Source: Paenibacillus sp. PL91
Lineage (GTDB): Bacteria > Bacillota > Bacilli > Paenibacillales > Paenibacillaceae
NCBI RefSeq assembly: GCF_012935325.2
Contig: NZ_JABBYG020000003.1
Span: forward strand, 248,001 to 312,000
Direction of reading: 5' to 3'
DNA: 64,000 nt
How positions within the stretch are numbered: position 1 is the stretch's first letter; each line of letters opens with the position of its first letter. Shown piece after piece: positions 16,834 to 25,869 of this stretch. The notes beneath the pieces are model-generated. The model searched no databases and had not been told where the DNA came from. It saw only the letters and a list, made by a program, of their open reading frames with translations. Made by a program: the position numbers and the translations under genes.

Positions 16834-17071
16834 CTCCTATTAACCGTTCAATTTTTTCTTAATATTTGCTATAATATTCGTGAATAGTTCATTTTCACCT
16901 CTACTGTTCAAAAATTATTGTACGCTAAGTTTAAAACAGCTGCGTTATCTGAACGTCAACGTCCGTTAAAGATCTTGTAAAAGTTTCGACTTCCCACATG
17001 CTTTCTATCATCTATTCATGATGCCCATGCTGTATAATGAATCTTAAAATCTTAGTCTTGCAGGTGATGAT

Positions 17072-17638
17072 GTGAAAAGAGCTTCAACCAGTGATCAAGA
17101 TGGATTACCAGTTACGCAGGAGCAAATAAGAGGAAAAATAATAGACGCCATTGCCAAGACAATGGACTTATACGGGGCTAATTATTCATTCGGGCAGCTA
17201 TACGGCATTATGTTCTTTGAGGATAAACCGATGACGCTCGAGGAAATGAAGCAGCAAATGAATATGAGCAAAAGCAATATGAGCTATGCGGTTCGTTCCT
17301 TAATGGATTCAAAAATGATTATGAAATTGGATGAGAAGCTTGATCGCAAAGATTTATATGTAGCGGAGACTGACTTTTTTCAAGCGTTTCAGAACTTTTT
17401 TGCTTCCAAGCTGCAGCGCGAGATCGATGTGATGCTCGCTGCCATTAACGAGGTTATTCCTTCCTTGTCTGAAATCATTTTGGATATCGATACCGGCGAA
17501 GAGGAACGCCAGCTCTGCCTAAAGGATTTGCATAAGCTGCGGCACGGCGTCGAATATTACAGCTGGCTTCAGCAGTTTGTCGACGGGCTGAAGGACGGAC
17601 AATTTTTTCGGCAAAATGAGGCTAAATCCGATCGCTAG
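17072..17638 (+). CDS. GbsR/MarR-type transcriptional regulator
   Basis: A 188-residue winged-helix protein. The stretch FGQLYGIMFFEDKPMTLEE followed by MNMSKSNMSYAVRSLMDSK (about residues 45-82) matches the recognition-helix region of GbsR, the choline-sensing repressor of glycine betaine synthesis. The C-terminal half is helical, probably for dimerisation. A TATAAT at 17033-17038 lies 34 bases upstream of the start, with a poor -35. It is divergent from the UgpAE-like importer genes and might regulate them. No gbsAB or opu genes are in view, so an osmotic role is not supported by context. It is ended by a terminator shared with the convergent gene. Confidence 0.8.
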   Translation: MKRASTSDQDGLPVTQEQIRGKIIDAIAKTMDLYGANYSFGQLYGIMFFEDKPMTLEEMKQQMNMSKSNMSYAVRSLMDSKMIMKLDEKLDRKDLYVAETDFFQAFQNFFASKLQREIDVMLAAINEVIPSLSEIILDIDTGEEERQLCLKDLHKLRHGVEYYSWLQQFVDGLKDGQFFRQNEAKSDR

Positions 17639-17653
17639 CTGATCACAAACAAA

Positions 17654-17697
17654 AGGGTGCCGCAGAAGTGTATTTGACCTCTGGGCACCCTATTATA
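17654..17697. terminator. terminator between convergent genes
   Basis: AGGGTGCC (17654-17661) pairs with GGGCACCCT (17683-17691), extended by an inner CAGA/TCTG-like step, then TATTATATT. It sits between the GbsR-like gene and the YheC/D gene and could serve both strands. Confidence 0.7.
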
Positions 17698-17706
17698 TTA
17701 GCTTGT

Positions 17707-18378
17707 TTATTGAGGCTTCGTATTCACCTCGAATATCCAGATCCTCCCCTGCTTATCAATGCCGTAATCGAAGCCAAGCTGGGCAAAGCCCGGATACTTG
17801 GATTCGAGCACATCGGTCGATAACGCAGTGAGCTCACGCATCTTCTGCTTCTTCTCTTCGACCAGCGTGGATGACAACGATCTGCTAATGCCGTTGGCAG
17901 CCGTTACGAGTGAGCCTCCTCGGCATAAATTCGTTACGAACAGCCCTTTTCTGGCGATTCGTCCGACCATTGCGCGAATGACCCAACCGTTTTCCGTCTT
18001 CACGTATTTCACCCGATAATCAATTGGCCTGCCATCTACCGTTGCCAGATATATCCCTTTCTGAATGAGATAGGCACGGCCCTTGCGTTGTTTGTTAAGC
18101 GCACCTATTAACGCTGAAAAACTAGCAAATCGCTTCGTCTGCGAATAATAAGTATAGGCATAGCTATCACCGCTGCGCGTAACCTTCATGACACCATGCC
18201 CGCCTGCTCCAACCACCGGCTTCACGACCACCATTTGATGCGTATCCAGCATGCTTCTAAGATTCTTTTCCGTAAAAGTTCTTGTAACCGGAATATGGGG
18301 CGCAATACTGGGATGGGTAAGCAATGCTGCAGTCTTGGTCCACTTGTTAGCTAGCAATCTACCATTATGTCCACCCAA
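17707..18378 (-). CDS. YheC/YheD-family ATP-grasp protein (spore-coat associated type)
   Basis: A 223-residue protein with the short YheC/D-type ATP-grasp fold. It opens LLANKWTKTAALL, has a Lys-containing strand and glycine loop VVVKPVVGAGGHGVMKV (about residues 50-66), then PIDYRVKYVKTENGWVIRAM, and ends with the metal-binding LGFDYGIDKQGRIWIFEVNTKPQ region. B. subtilis YheC and YheD are linked to the spore coat, but the ligase chemistry is unknown. The protein is shorter than YheD (over 400 residues) and ends right after the NTKPQ motif. It is monocistronic, convergent with the GbsR-like gene. About 150 bases upstream (18379-18534) hold only a hairpin. Confidence 0.85.
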   Translation of the reverse strand: MGGHNGRLLANKWTKTAALLTHPSIAPHIPVTRTFTEKNLRSMLDTHQMVVVKPVVGAGGHGVMKVTRSGDSYAYTYYSQTKRFASFSALIGALNKQRKGRAYLIQKGIYLATVDGRPIDYRVKYVKTENGWVIRAMVGRIARKGLFVTNLCRGGSLVTAANGISRSLSSTLVEEKKQKMRELTALSTDVLESKYPGFAQLGFDYGIDKQGRIWIFEVNTKPQ

Positions 18379-18487
18379 TGCATTCTCTCTCCTTTCCTAT
18401 CGCTTCATTCATAGCATATGACAGCGTACTACCTGTCTCTTGGATGAATGGCGGAGGTGAGGAGCCTTTATTGGTGAGCATTGCTAG

Positions 18488-18518
18488 AAGATGAAGCTAG
18501 ATTTGCAAGCTTCATCTT
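18488..18518. terminator. perfect hairpin downstream of the DUF2269-like gene
   Basis: AAGATGAAGCT and AGCTTCATCTT are perfect arms around a 9-base loop, 17 bases past the stop of the membrane protein gene. There is no T-run, so termination by this hairpin is only a possibility; transcript 3' protection is an alternative. Confidence 0.4.
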
Positions 18519-18534
18519 GCGCTGTACCGATTGA

Positions 18535-19002
18535 CTATTCCGGCCTTACGATCATCAAAAATAAGATCATGACCGGAATGACCGTATTCACCGTTCCCCA
18601 TACATTCCATCGCTTGGAGTAGCGGGAATACGCCTCTGGCAGTATACCGGATTGCACGCCTTGCTGGCTTAGCCGCTGCATCTGAAGCTGGCATGGCAGC
18701 AGCACCGCGCCCCATAAAACGCCGGATACGGCGAATAATGACAGCGATAGCGTAAGCCAGTTAAACTCCGCGAAGGAATAGCCATAAGCATGTGCGGTTA
18801 ATACGCCGAATACAATGAGCAGCAGCAGGCCCGGAATAGTAAATATATAATCTGCCCGCATGATGCTTTGCGCCATATGATGCAGACGCTCAGGCGAGCT
18901 GCTCCGGTCCAGCCTCACTTTCCAAAAGGCGGTCGTAATAATATTTCCAAGAAACAAAACCGCGCCAAGCACATGTAGAAATACATAAATTCGCTCCATC
19001 AA
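18535..19002 (-). CDS. DUF2269-like integral membrane protein
   Basis: A 155-residue protein with four predicted helices: about residues 4-25, 48-68, 78-100 and 130-152. The start RIYVFLHVLGAVLFLGNII with early His and the later ITTAFWKVRLDRS fit the DUF2269 family of predicted integral membrane proteins; the function is unknown. Two TetR-type palindromes flank or overlap its promoter, so it is probably induced by a small molecule. The regulator gene is not in the window. A hairpin follows the gene. The start is one of two adjacent ATGs. Confidence 0.75.
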   Translation of the reverse strand: MMERIYVFLHVLGAVLFLGNIITTAFWKVRLDRSSSPERLHHMAQSIMRADYIFTIPGLLLLIVFGVLTAHAYGYSFAEFNWLTLSLSLFAVSGVLWGAVLLPCQLQMQRLSQQGVQSGILPEAYSRYSKRWNVWGTVNTVIPVMILFLMIVRPE

Positions 19003-19055
19003 TCAACGGCCTCCTCTATCATTCTAATCTTGTCAGTGACGCTCCCCGGAACTTC

Positions 19056-19115
19056 CAGACCGTCAGTCTGTTTTTCTTATAACTCCAATATACAGACCGT
19101 TGGTCGGTTTGTAAA
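19056..19115 (-). promoter_or_regulatory. promoter with two TetR-type operators
   Basis: On the minus strand TTTACA (19110-19115) and TATATT (19087-19092) are 17 bases apart. A palindrome, ACAGACCG-TTGG-TCGGTTTGT (19092-19112), fills the spacer exactly. A second one, CAGAC-CGTCA-GTCTG (19056-19070), covers the early transcribed region. Both share the GACCGnnnGTC-type core of TetR-family operators, so repression by a TetR-like protein encoded elsewhere is likely. Confidence 0.7.
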
Positions 19116-19146
19116 TAGTCCTTTTCCAGCTTTTTCTTGGCATAGC

Positions 19147-19195
19147 AAAAAACCGGCAAGCTGCCCCTTTAGGACGCAGCTTGCCGGTTTATACC
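19147..19195 (-). terminator. terminator of topB
   Basis: AAACCGGCAAGCTGC pairs with GCAGCTTGCCGGTTT as a 15-pair perfect stem with a 12-base loop. On the minus strand it is followed by TTTTTTGC, immediately after the topB stop. Confidence 0.9.
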
Positions 19196-19198
19196 GTT

Positions 19199-21367
19199 CT
19201 ACTTGTCTGATTGCTTCTCAAGCGCCGCCTTAAGCTTGTCGGCCAAGCTGTTCGACATCGACGTATTATCGCTGTATTGCTCGATAAGCTTCTGATTTTG
19301 CTTCCGATTCGCTTTGCCGCCGCCCTGCTTGTCACCGAGCATTTCGATCACATTGCAGGGTCTGCACTGCGCATACTTGCCTGCTTTGCCGTCTTTAATT
19401 TCCATCTTCTTATGGCATTGCGGGCAGCGCTTATTCGAGAGCATAGGCTCCGCCGCGCGCCGGTAGCCGCATTCACGGTCAGAGCAGACGAGCGACTTGC
19501 CGCGCTTTCCGTTAATTTCAAGCAGAGGCTTCTCGCATTCCGGACAGCGGGAGTGCGTTAGGTTATGCGGCTTATACTCCTTCGTCTCCGCAATGACCTC
19601 GGATACCCATTTCGCAGCCTGCTGACGAACATTTTTCATGAAGGCTGCCGGATCTCCCTTGCCCTTCGCAATGCGTTCGAGCTCCTGCTCCCACTTGGCA
19701 GTCAAATCCGGGCTTCTAAGCTCGGTTACGACAAGCTCGATCAGCTGCTTGCCTTTGCCGGTCGGCATCAGCTTGTTTTGCGTTCGCGTAATCGTGTCCG
19801 TGCCAAGCAGCTTTTCAATAATATCGGCGCGCGTTGCAGGCGTCCCGAGGCTATGCTTCTCCATACGTGTCAGCAGCGTCGCTTCCGTATATCTAGCAGG
19901 CGGCAGCGTGCGCAGCTCCCGCGCCTTCTCTTGCTTGATCGGCAGCGGTTGGCCTAGCTTAAGCGGAGGAAGCAGCTGCGCGGGCTGGCGGTCGGCTTTG
20001 CTTTGTCCCGAGTCGCTATCATCGTCTTCATCCTCGTCTTGGCTGGAAGCATAGGAGGCTGACTGATAAATTTCCTTCCAGCCCTTTTCCTTCTCGATTT
20101 TCCCCTTCGCATAGAGGAGGTCTTTGCCTGCTGCGAGGACGACACTCGTCTCGTCATAGCGGTAAGGACCATAAAATAAAGCGATAAACCGCCGCACGAT
20201 AAGATCGTACAGCTTGCGCTCATCATTGCTTAATGCCGCCAAGTTGACGAATTGCTCGGTAGGAATAATAGCATGATGATCCGTAACTTTGCTGTCATCC
20301 ACAATTCTCTTTGTAACGGGAAGCTGCATCCTAATTAGCTTGCGGGCCAGCTGCGCATAAGGGCCTACAGCGATACTCTCCAAACGTCCCTTCAAGGTTG
20401 GCACCATATCGCTCGATAAATATCTGGAATCGGTACGCGGATAAGTTACAAGCTTATGCTGCTCATACAGCTTCTGGAGCACGTTGGACGTTTGCTTAGC
20501 CGAGAAGCCTAGCCGCTTGTTCGCGTCCCTCTGCAGCTCGGTCAGATCATACGCCTGAGGATGCGGCTCCGATTTCTCCACCGTGCGAAGCTTATCTACT
20601 TTAGCCGATCCTCTCTGCAGCCTTGCCGCTATCGCGTCCGCCTCCGCCTTGCTCCACACTCGCCCATCATGCGAATCCTGCTCCCGCCATTGTGCCGAGA
20701 ACGTACCAAAATCAGCCGATACATTCCAGTAAGGCTGTGATTGGAACGTTTGGATTTCCTGCTCCCGCTCCATCAGCATCGCCAGTGTAGGCGTCTGCAC
20801 CCGGCCTGCGGCCAGCTGCGCATTATATTTTGTCGTCAGCGCTCTCGTAACGTTGAGGCCAATCAGCCAATCGGCCTCCGCTCGGCAAACGGCCGACGCA
20901 TACAAATTGTTGTAATCCTTGCCGGGCTTCAGGCTGCTGAAGCCGTCCTTAATTGCCTTGTCCGTCTGTGACGAAATCCATAAGCGCTTGAAGGGCTTGC
21001 GCCAATGGACAAGCTCCATAATCCAGCGCGCGACAAGCTCGCCTTCCCGTCCGGCATCGGTAGCGATAATAAGGTCGCTGATGTCCTGCCGCTTGCACAG
21101 CTGTGCTACCGCACGAAATTGCTGCGACGTTTCCTTCATCACCTTCAGGTTCATTTTCGGAGGCAGCAGCGGCAAGTCTTCCAAATTCCATGTCTTATAT
21201 TTCGGATCGTATTCCTCCGGCTCTGCCAGCGTCACCAAGTGACCTAGCGCCCAGGTTACGACGTAGTTAGGACCTTCCATATAGCCTTTTTGCTTCTGTC
21301 CACAGCCGAGCACGCGGGCAATTTCTTTGGCCACGCTTGGCTTTTCTGCTAGTACAAGCGATTTCAT
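19199..21367 (-). CDS. topB: DNA topoisomerase III
   Basis: A 722-residue type IA topoisomerase that relaxes negative supercoils and decatenates DNA through a transient 5'-phosphotyrosine. The N-terminal TOPRIM domain begins SLVLAEKPSVAKEIARVLG and has the acidic DAGREGE motif near residue 103. The catalytic tyrosine is in LVTYPRTDSRYLSSD (about residues 308-322). A TRADIIEKL segment near 510 closes the core. The C-terminus has two cysteine clusters, CPECEKPL...CSDRECGY and CPQCHKKM...CRPC, likely zinc sites. A very acidic insert (EDEDDDSDSG, about residue 440) interrupts the core. It is monocistronic. Confidence 0.95.
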   Translation of the reverse strand: MKSLVLAEKPSVAKEIARVLGCGQKQKGYMEGPNYVVTWALGHLVTLAEPEEYDPKYKTWNLEDLPLLPPKMNLKVMKETSQQFRAVAQLCKRQDISDLIIATDAGREGELVARWIMELVHWRKPFKRLWISSQTDKAIKDGFSSLKPGKDYNNLYASAVCRAEADWLIGLNVTRALTTKYNAQLAAGRVQTPTLAMLMEREQEIQTFQSQPYWNVSADFGTFSAQWREQDSHDGRVWSKAEADAIAARLQRGSAKVDKLRTVEKSEPHPQAYDLTELQRDANKRLGFSAKQTSNVLQKLYEQHKLVTYPRTDSRYLSSDMVPTLKGRLESIAVGPYAQLARKLIRMQLPVTKRIVDDSKVTDHHAIIPTEQFVNLAALSNDERKLYDLIVRRFIALFYGPYRYDETSVVLAAGKDLLYAKGKIEKEKGWKEIYQSASYASSQDEDEDDDSDSGQSKADRQPAQLLPPLKLGQPLPIKQEKARELRTLPPARYTEATLLTRMEKHSLGTPATRADIIEKLLGTDTITRTQNKLMPTGKGKQLIELVVTELRSPDLTAKWEQELERIAKGKGDPAAFMKNVRQQAAKWVSEVIAETKEYKPHNLTHSRCPECEKPLLEINGKRGKSLVCSDRECGYRRAAEPMLSNKRCPQCHKKMEIKDGKAGKYAQCRPCNVIEMLGDKQGGGKANRKQNQKLIEQYSDNTSMSNSLADKLKAALEKQSDK

Positions 21368-21625
21368 TTACGTTATTCGCTCCATTTCATTTAGACGCGC
21401 AATCTGCTGTTCCTTATTAGAAAAACGCATCATTCACTATGACGAAACGATACCATAGGCTCGCAGCCTGCGCAACGCCTCAAGCATCGGACCGCCTTTC
21501 ATCGTTGCCGGACCTGCTCTTCTTTTATTGTACGAATCTTGCAAATTTTGCTGCGAGAATCCCGGGTGTGATATAGTAAATTCAGCTTATAAGTAAGCAG
21601 ATTAAGAGCTAGGGAGCGTTGATGA

Positions 21626-22768
21626 ATGAAGCTGCGTTTTGTTGCTATTGTTTTGGGCATCTTACTCGTATACAGCGGTATATCCTTCTATATCGGTTGG
21701 AATGGTTGGCTGTTCTTCTCTACTCTATTTAATTGGGAAAAAACGGGCTTCTACACGCTCGTCGTTGGTTTAATCGCTTATGCGTACATGATCGGCAGGC
21801 TCGCTTACCGCGCCCCGCTTAAACCGGTTGCCGAAGCGTTCAAGCTGGTCGGCTCCTACTGGTTCGCCGTTCTCGAATACGCCGTTCTCATTTTGCCGCC
21901 TGCCAACATCATTTCCCTCATTTTAAAAGCAGCCGGAGCGGAAAAATCGGTTTATATCGTTGGCGTAGGCAGCATCGCCTTGCTCCTAATGGTCGTACTG
22001 ATCGTTCGCGGCACTTGGAATGCGTGGAGTCCGATCATCCGCACCTACCACGTTCAAGTGCCGAAGCCTGCTGGGCAGCTGAAAAAGCTGCGCATTGCGA
22101 TGGCATCCGACCTTCATTTGGGCACGATTGTCGGCAATCGGCACTTGAAGCGGTTGGTTTCTAAGGTGAAGCAGATCAATCCGGATCTTATCTTGCTTCC
22201 CGGCGACATTTTGGATGATGATATCGAGCCATTTCTTCGCAAAAACATGTCAGCCGTGCTAGGCGAGCTGAACGCTCCACTCGGCGTTTATGCAGTAACC
22301 GGCAATCACGAATATATCGGCAGGAAGGTGCCGGAATTCATCGCGGCAATGGAAGCGATCGGCATTCGCGTTCTTATGGACGAGGCGGCGCTTATCGCAG
22401 ACAGCTTCTACGTCATCGGCCGCAAGGATAAGGCATCCGCAGGCTTCGGATCAGGCGGAAGGCTCCCTATCCATGATTTAATCGCGCCGCTCGATCAATC
22501 GCGTCCGCTCATTATGCTCGATCACCAGCCGTCCGATATCGCAAAAGCGTCCGAGAACGGCATCGATATCTCGGTATCTGGCCACACCCATCGCGGCCAA
22601 ATGATGCCCAACCATCTCATTACGAGAAAAATGTTCGAGCTGGATTGGGGTTATTTAAAGAAAGGCGGGCTGCATGCCATCGTCTCGTCAGGCTTCGGCA
22701 CATGGGGGCCTCCCGTACGAATCGGCAGCCGCTCTGAGGTTATTCATATCGAGGTAGAGTTCAGTTAA
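21626..22768 (+). CDS. membrane-bound metallophosphoesterase (YkuE/YaeI-like)
   Basis: A 380-residue protein. The N-terminal 130 residues hold four hydrophobic segments (about 5-25, 38-58, 75-100, 108-128). The C-terminal calcineurin-like domain has MASDLHLGT (about residue 160), LLPGDILDD (about 190), AVTGNHEYIG (about 225), MLDHQP (about 293) and VSGHTHRGQ (about 311). The family includes enzymes that remove lipid-linked phosphates or UDP from lipid A-type substrates; here a cell-envelope lipid substrate is plausible but unproven. A possible promoter is TTGCTG-18-TATAGT just upstream. A 13-base inverted repeat follows. The interval 21368-21625 holds no other feature. Confidence 0.85.
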   Translation: MKLRFVAIVLGILLVYSGISFYIGWNGWLFFSTLFNWEKTGFYTLVVGLIAYAYMIGRLAYRAPLKPVAEAFKLVGSYWFAVLEYAVLILPPANIISLILKAAGAEKSVYIVGVGSIALLLMVVLIVRGTWNAWSPIIRTYHVQVPKPAGQLKKLRIAMASDLHLGTIVGNRHLKRLVSKVKQINPDLILLPGDILDDDIEPFLRKNMSAVLGELNAPLGVYAVTGNHEYIGRKVPEFIAAMEAIGIRVLMDEAALIADSFYVIGRKDKASAGFGSGGRLPIHDLIAPLDQSRPLIMLDHQPSDIAKASENGIDISVSGHTHRGQMMPNHLITRKMFELDWGYLKKGGLHAIVSSGFGTWGPPVRIGSRSEVIHIEVEFS

Positions 22769-22791
22769 TAGCAATTAATAACAGCATTAAA

Positions 22792-22876
22792 AATAGCGGC
22801 ATCATATGTACTTATTACTCTGATTAGCGGCTGCTAGAGCCGTTCACCGTGTAAAAAGCCATTTGATGCCGCTATT
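22792..22876. repeat. 13-base inverted repeat with a 59-base loop
   Basis: AATAGCGGCATCA (22792-22804) and TGATGCCGCTATT (22864-22876) are perfect complements. It lies between two convergent genes and could serve as a terminator for either, though the loop is long and T-runs are weak. Confidence 0.5.
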
Positions 22877-22888
22877 GTCGTTGCACAT

Positions 22889-23736
22889 CTAATCCACGTC
22901 GGCTATGCGCCATTCTGCTCCGTTTTCTTTGCCCTTCTGGAACACGTACATCGTTCTACCAGCATCGCCGTTGTTTTTTGCATCTTCGACCTGTACGACA
23001 GCCTCGAACAACGATCTTTGCTCCTTAATCGATATGTCTTCCGCCACGCTTATTCTCGTAATCGTGAAGCCATTAAGCTTCCTGAGCCCTCCCTCGCCTT
23101 GCGCGCACTTTCAGTATACAGGTCCAAAAATTTATCCCAGCTGCCCTCATGCATATATTGGATGCGCAAGTTAATAAGCTCGATCAGCGGACGCTCTTCT
23201 TCGGTAAAAGATGAGACGTCCAAATAAGCGGGAGCTAACGTCTCGATTATCGGCGAAGGAGGAGGCGCAGCAGACGCAGGAGGTGGAGCAGGCTGCTCTA
23301 CATCCGCGCCTTCACCGGCTGATCTAGTATTGCTTTCGGGGTAGGCCTGCCTTAGCATCGCTTGAAGCTCCTCCGTGGAGGACTCGTTTATGGTGTAGAG
23401 CGTACCGGCCTGGAAATCCTCTACCTTCATAAAATTGCCCCGCTCAATCCGATCTGAAATCCAAAGCAGATAGACTTGCTTCCCTAAAGTTACGGAATAT
23501 GGAGGGACAGCAATATCAACCCTGCCAGCCATCTTCTTCGCTGAGCGAAATGCATGCTCGAACGCTCTGACGGACTCTTGGTCCTTCCAAACGATTTGCG
23601 AATTCGGCTCTGACTGCTCAAAATCAACCATACGATTTATGATGACTTGATCCTCGCCTACCCGAAACAGAAACAACATAATTGCGACAGCTGCTACCAA
23701 AGCGCCCACTGCTGCCATGTATCTTCGCTTCAACAA
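22889..23736 (-). pseudogene. membrane-anchored protein split by a frameshift
   Basis: The first frame gives 228 residues: an N-terminal membrane helix (about residues 8-24), an extracellular domain, a Pro/Ala-rich linker (about 150-170) and an acidic helical start of a second domain (EERPLIELINLRIQYMHEG). It stops at 23050. Right after GSWDKFLDLYTESARKARE the other frame continues GLRKLNGFTITRISVAE ... TMYVFQKGKENGAEWRIADVD to a stop at 22889, completing a plausible NTF2-like domain. One base is missing near 23090-23105 (GAGGGAGGGCTC). It follows the FecCD permease by 35 bases on the same strand. The start is TTG with an AAGGTG site. Whether this is a real mutation or an assembly error is open. 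Confidence 0.65.
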
Positions 23737-23771
23737 AGCACACCTTCTCCTCTAAAAGGTTTTGAATCAGG

Positions 23772-24812
23772 CTATCTGTTATTTCGTGTGCGATAAAGCA
23801 AATAGATAAAGAACGGTGCGCCAATGCCCGATGTAAATACACCGACAGGAATATCCAGCGGCTGAAAAGCAGTTCTTGCGATTAAATCCGCCAGCGCGAC
23901 AATTATGCCGCCAAGCAGTGCCGATACCGGAAGGAGTCGGCTGATGACCGGTCCAACCATTCTACGTGCCGCATGCGGAGCAATCAAGCCAACAAAGCCA
24001 ATGACGCCGCCTATGGCAACGGCTGATCCAGCGAGACCTACGCTAATGAGAATCAGAATAAGCCGATGCCGCTGTACGCTGCTGCCAAGCCCCGTTGCTA
24101 TTTCATCTCCCAGCAGTTGAATATTCAACTGCCGCGTGTAGCACATGACGATCACCATTAAGACGAATGTCCATGGCAAAAGGTTCCACACATATGCCCA
24201 AGTTGATCCATATATGGTGCCTGTCAGCCAAATATAAGAGGAGGTTGCTGAATAGGCCGGACTAAACACAAGCATAAATGTGGTCATCGCTGATAGAAGC
24301 GAAGCGATGCCAATACCGACTAATACGAGCCGAAACGGATTCGCGCCCTTCCTCCACGCAATCGCATAGACGAGGAGCGATGCGCCGAACGCCCCAATAA
24401 CAGCAGCAACAGGCAAAAAATGAATGCTGACCGTGCTCGGCATATAGGTAATGAAAGCCACTGCACCAACGGATGCGCCGCCCGTAATGCCGATTACGTC
24501 AGGAGCCGCCAGCGGATTGCGAATGACCCCTTGCAGGATAGCACCTGAAACAGCAAGCGATGCGCCTACCAGAAAGGCTACGACTACCCGCGGCGCCCTT
24601 AGTGTTTGTACGATTAAAATATGATCGGAATCGCCTTTGCCAAGCAGCGCCTGCCATACATGGCTTAGCTTTATGACCTGCTCTCCCATAGCGAGACTAG
24701 CCGCAGTAACAATAATGGCAGTGATAACTAAGAGGAGTGTAGCGCGTACCGTCTTGCGATGGGGCTGGTAAGCGCGCTTCCCTGCAGCTTTTGAAATAAA
24801 GGAAGTCCTCAC
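23772..24812 (-). CDS. iron-siderophore ABC transporter permease, FecCD family (second)
   Basis: A permease of about 346 residues with 8-10 helices. The hallmark region AVSGAILQGVIRNPLAAPDVIGITGGASVGA (about residues 70-100) is present. So are GFVGLIAPHAARRMVGP (about 260-276), which carries the ATPase-docking EAA-like loop, and a C-terminal PLDIPVGVFTSGIGAPFFIYLLYR. The start is the GTG at 24812, which overlaps the stop of the upstream permease as GTGA; the open frame runs further upstream but only inside that gene. It forms a heterodimer with the gene upstream for ferric-siderophore import. No ATPase gene is adjacent, so an unlinked YusV-like ATPase is probably shared. Confidence 0.9.
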   Translation of the reverse strand: MRTSFISKAAGKRAYQPHRKTVRATLLLVITAIIVTAASLAMGEQVIKLSHVWQALLGKGDSDHILIVQTLRAPRVVVAFLVGASLAVSGAILQGVIRNPLAAPDVIGITGGASVGAVAFITYMPSTVSIHFLPVAAVIGAFGASLLVYAIAWRKGANPFRLVLVGIGIASLLSAMTTFMLVFSPAYSATSSYIWLTGTIYGSTWAYVWNLLPWTFVLMVIVMCYTRQLNIQLLGDEIATGLGSSVQRHRLILILISVGLAGSAVAIGGVIGFVGLIAPHAARRMVGPVISRLLPVSALLGGIIVALADLIARTAFQPLDIPVGVFTSGIGAPFFIYLLYRTRNNR

Positions 24813-25822
24813 CTCCTCATCAGCTCCTTGCGTGCAATATAAATAAAGAAAGGAGCACCAATCGCCGCCGTCATAATGCCGACAGGCACCTCCTCGGGTA
24901 AAATAATGAATCTGGCAAGCAAATCCGCTAAAAGCAGCAATATGGCGCCAAGCAGCGCACAATAAGGGAGCAGCCATCGATAATCAAGACCGGCTATATA
25001 CCGCGCGATATGCGGAATAACGATGCCGATCAGACCAATGGGCCCTGCTACCGAAACGGCGCCGCCCGCCAGCATGACAACTATTATTCCGGCAACAGCC
25101 TTGATCATCGTCGTTCGCTGACCAAGCCCTCTCGCCGCTTCATCGCCCATCACAATGATATTCAGCTGCCTCGACAGCAGAAATGCGGCTATCCATCCGG
25201 CACATAGATAAGGAGCAACAGCTGACAGCGTATTCGCATCACGTCCGGCAATCGATCCCGCGAGCCAGAACATCACATCCTGCAGCCCGCTCTCATTGTG
25301 TACGAGCATGCCTTGCGTCAGGGAAGCAAACAAAGCGGTCATGGCAGATCCGGCCATTATTATTTTCAGTGGCGACAGCCCATCATGGCCCAGTGAACCA
25401 AGCAAATAAACGGTTGCCGCAGCGATCGCCGCGCCGCCGAAGGACATCCAGACGAGCACACTCATTTGCGAAATTTCAAAAATCGTAATGGCCGCGACTA
25501 TGCAGGCGCTCGCGCCTGCATTAATGCCCATCATGCTCGGCGAGGCGAGCGGGTTCCGCGTTATCGCTTGCATAATAGCTCCCGCCATAGCCAAGCTTGC
25601 GCCAATAGCTGCCGCGATCAGCGCCCGCGGCAGCCTTGTCGTCATAACGACAACCTGCTCCATCGAGCTCTCGTCATAATGAGTGAAGGCCGCGATCATA
25701 TCGCTCCATTTGATCGTCGTAAATCCGAACCTAACGCTCGCCATGAAACAGCAAAGCAAGAGGACGAACCCTGCGACCAGTCCGCCCATTTTTATAGATG
25801 CCTGATTTATTCCATTATTCAT
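24809..25822 (-). CDS. iron-siderophore ABC transporter permease, FecCD family (first)
   Basis: A permease of about 337 residues with the same architecture as its partner. LAMAGAIMQAITRNPLASPSMMGINAGASA (about residues 70-100) is the family signature, GPIGLIGIVIPHIARYIAG (about 255-275) the cytoplasmic coupling loop, and EVPVGIMTAAIGAPFFIYIARK the terminal segment. I start at the ATG at 25822 (MNNGINQ), with AGGAG 11 bases upstream; the frame extends 24 codons further with no ribosome site. A strong terminator-like hairpin lies just upstream (25870-25900), between this gene and the binding-protein gene. Permeases would thus be made at lower level than the binding protein. Confidence 0.9.
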   Translation of the reverse strand: MNNGINQASIKMGGLVAGFVLLLCCFMASVRFGFTTIKWSDMIAAFTHYDESSMEQVVVMTTRLPRALIAAAIGASLAMAGAIMQAITRNPLASPSMMGINAGASACIVAAITIFEISQMSVLVWMSFGGAAIAAATVYLLGSLGHDGLSPLKIIMAGSAMTALFASLTQGMLVHNESGLQDVMFWLAGSIAGRDANTLSAVAPYLCAGWIAAFLLSRQLNIIVMGDEAARGLGQRTTMIKAVAGIIVVMLAGGAVSVAGPIGLIGIVIPHIARYIAGLDYRWLLPYCALLGAILLLLADLLARFIILPEEVPVGIMTAAIGAPFFIYIARKELMRR

Positions 25823-25869
25823 CCCGTTGAACGCTCCTAATGGTTTCCCTATAAAGTCTTTTAATCGCA

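Noticed and set aside
16834..17071. Operator for the GbsR-like protein between the divergent genes
   Set aside because: Several partial inverted repeats (TGAAC/GTTCA-like) are present but none is clearly better than chance in AT-rich DNA.
19638..20054. Ser/Leu-rich plus-strand frame inside topB
   Set aside because: It is a complementary-strand shadow of a highly conserved gene.
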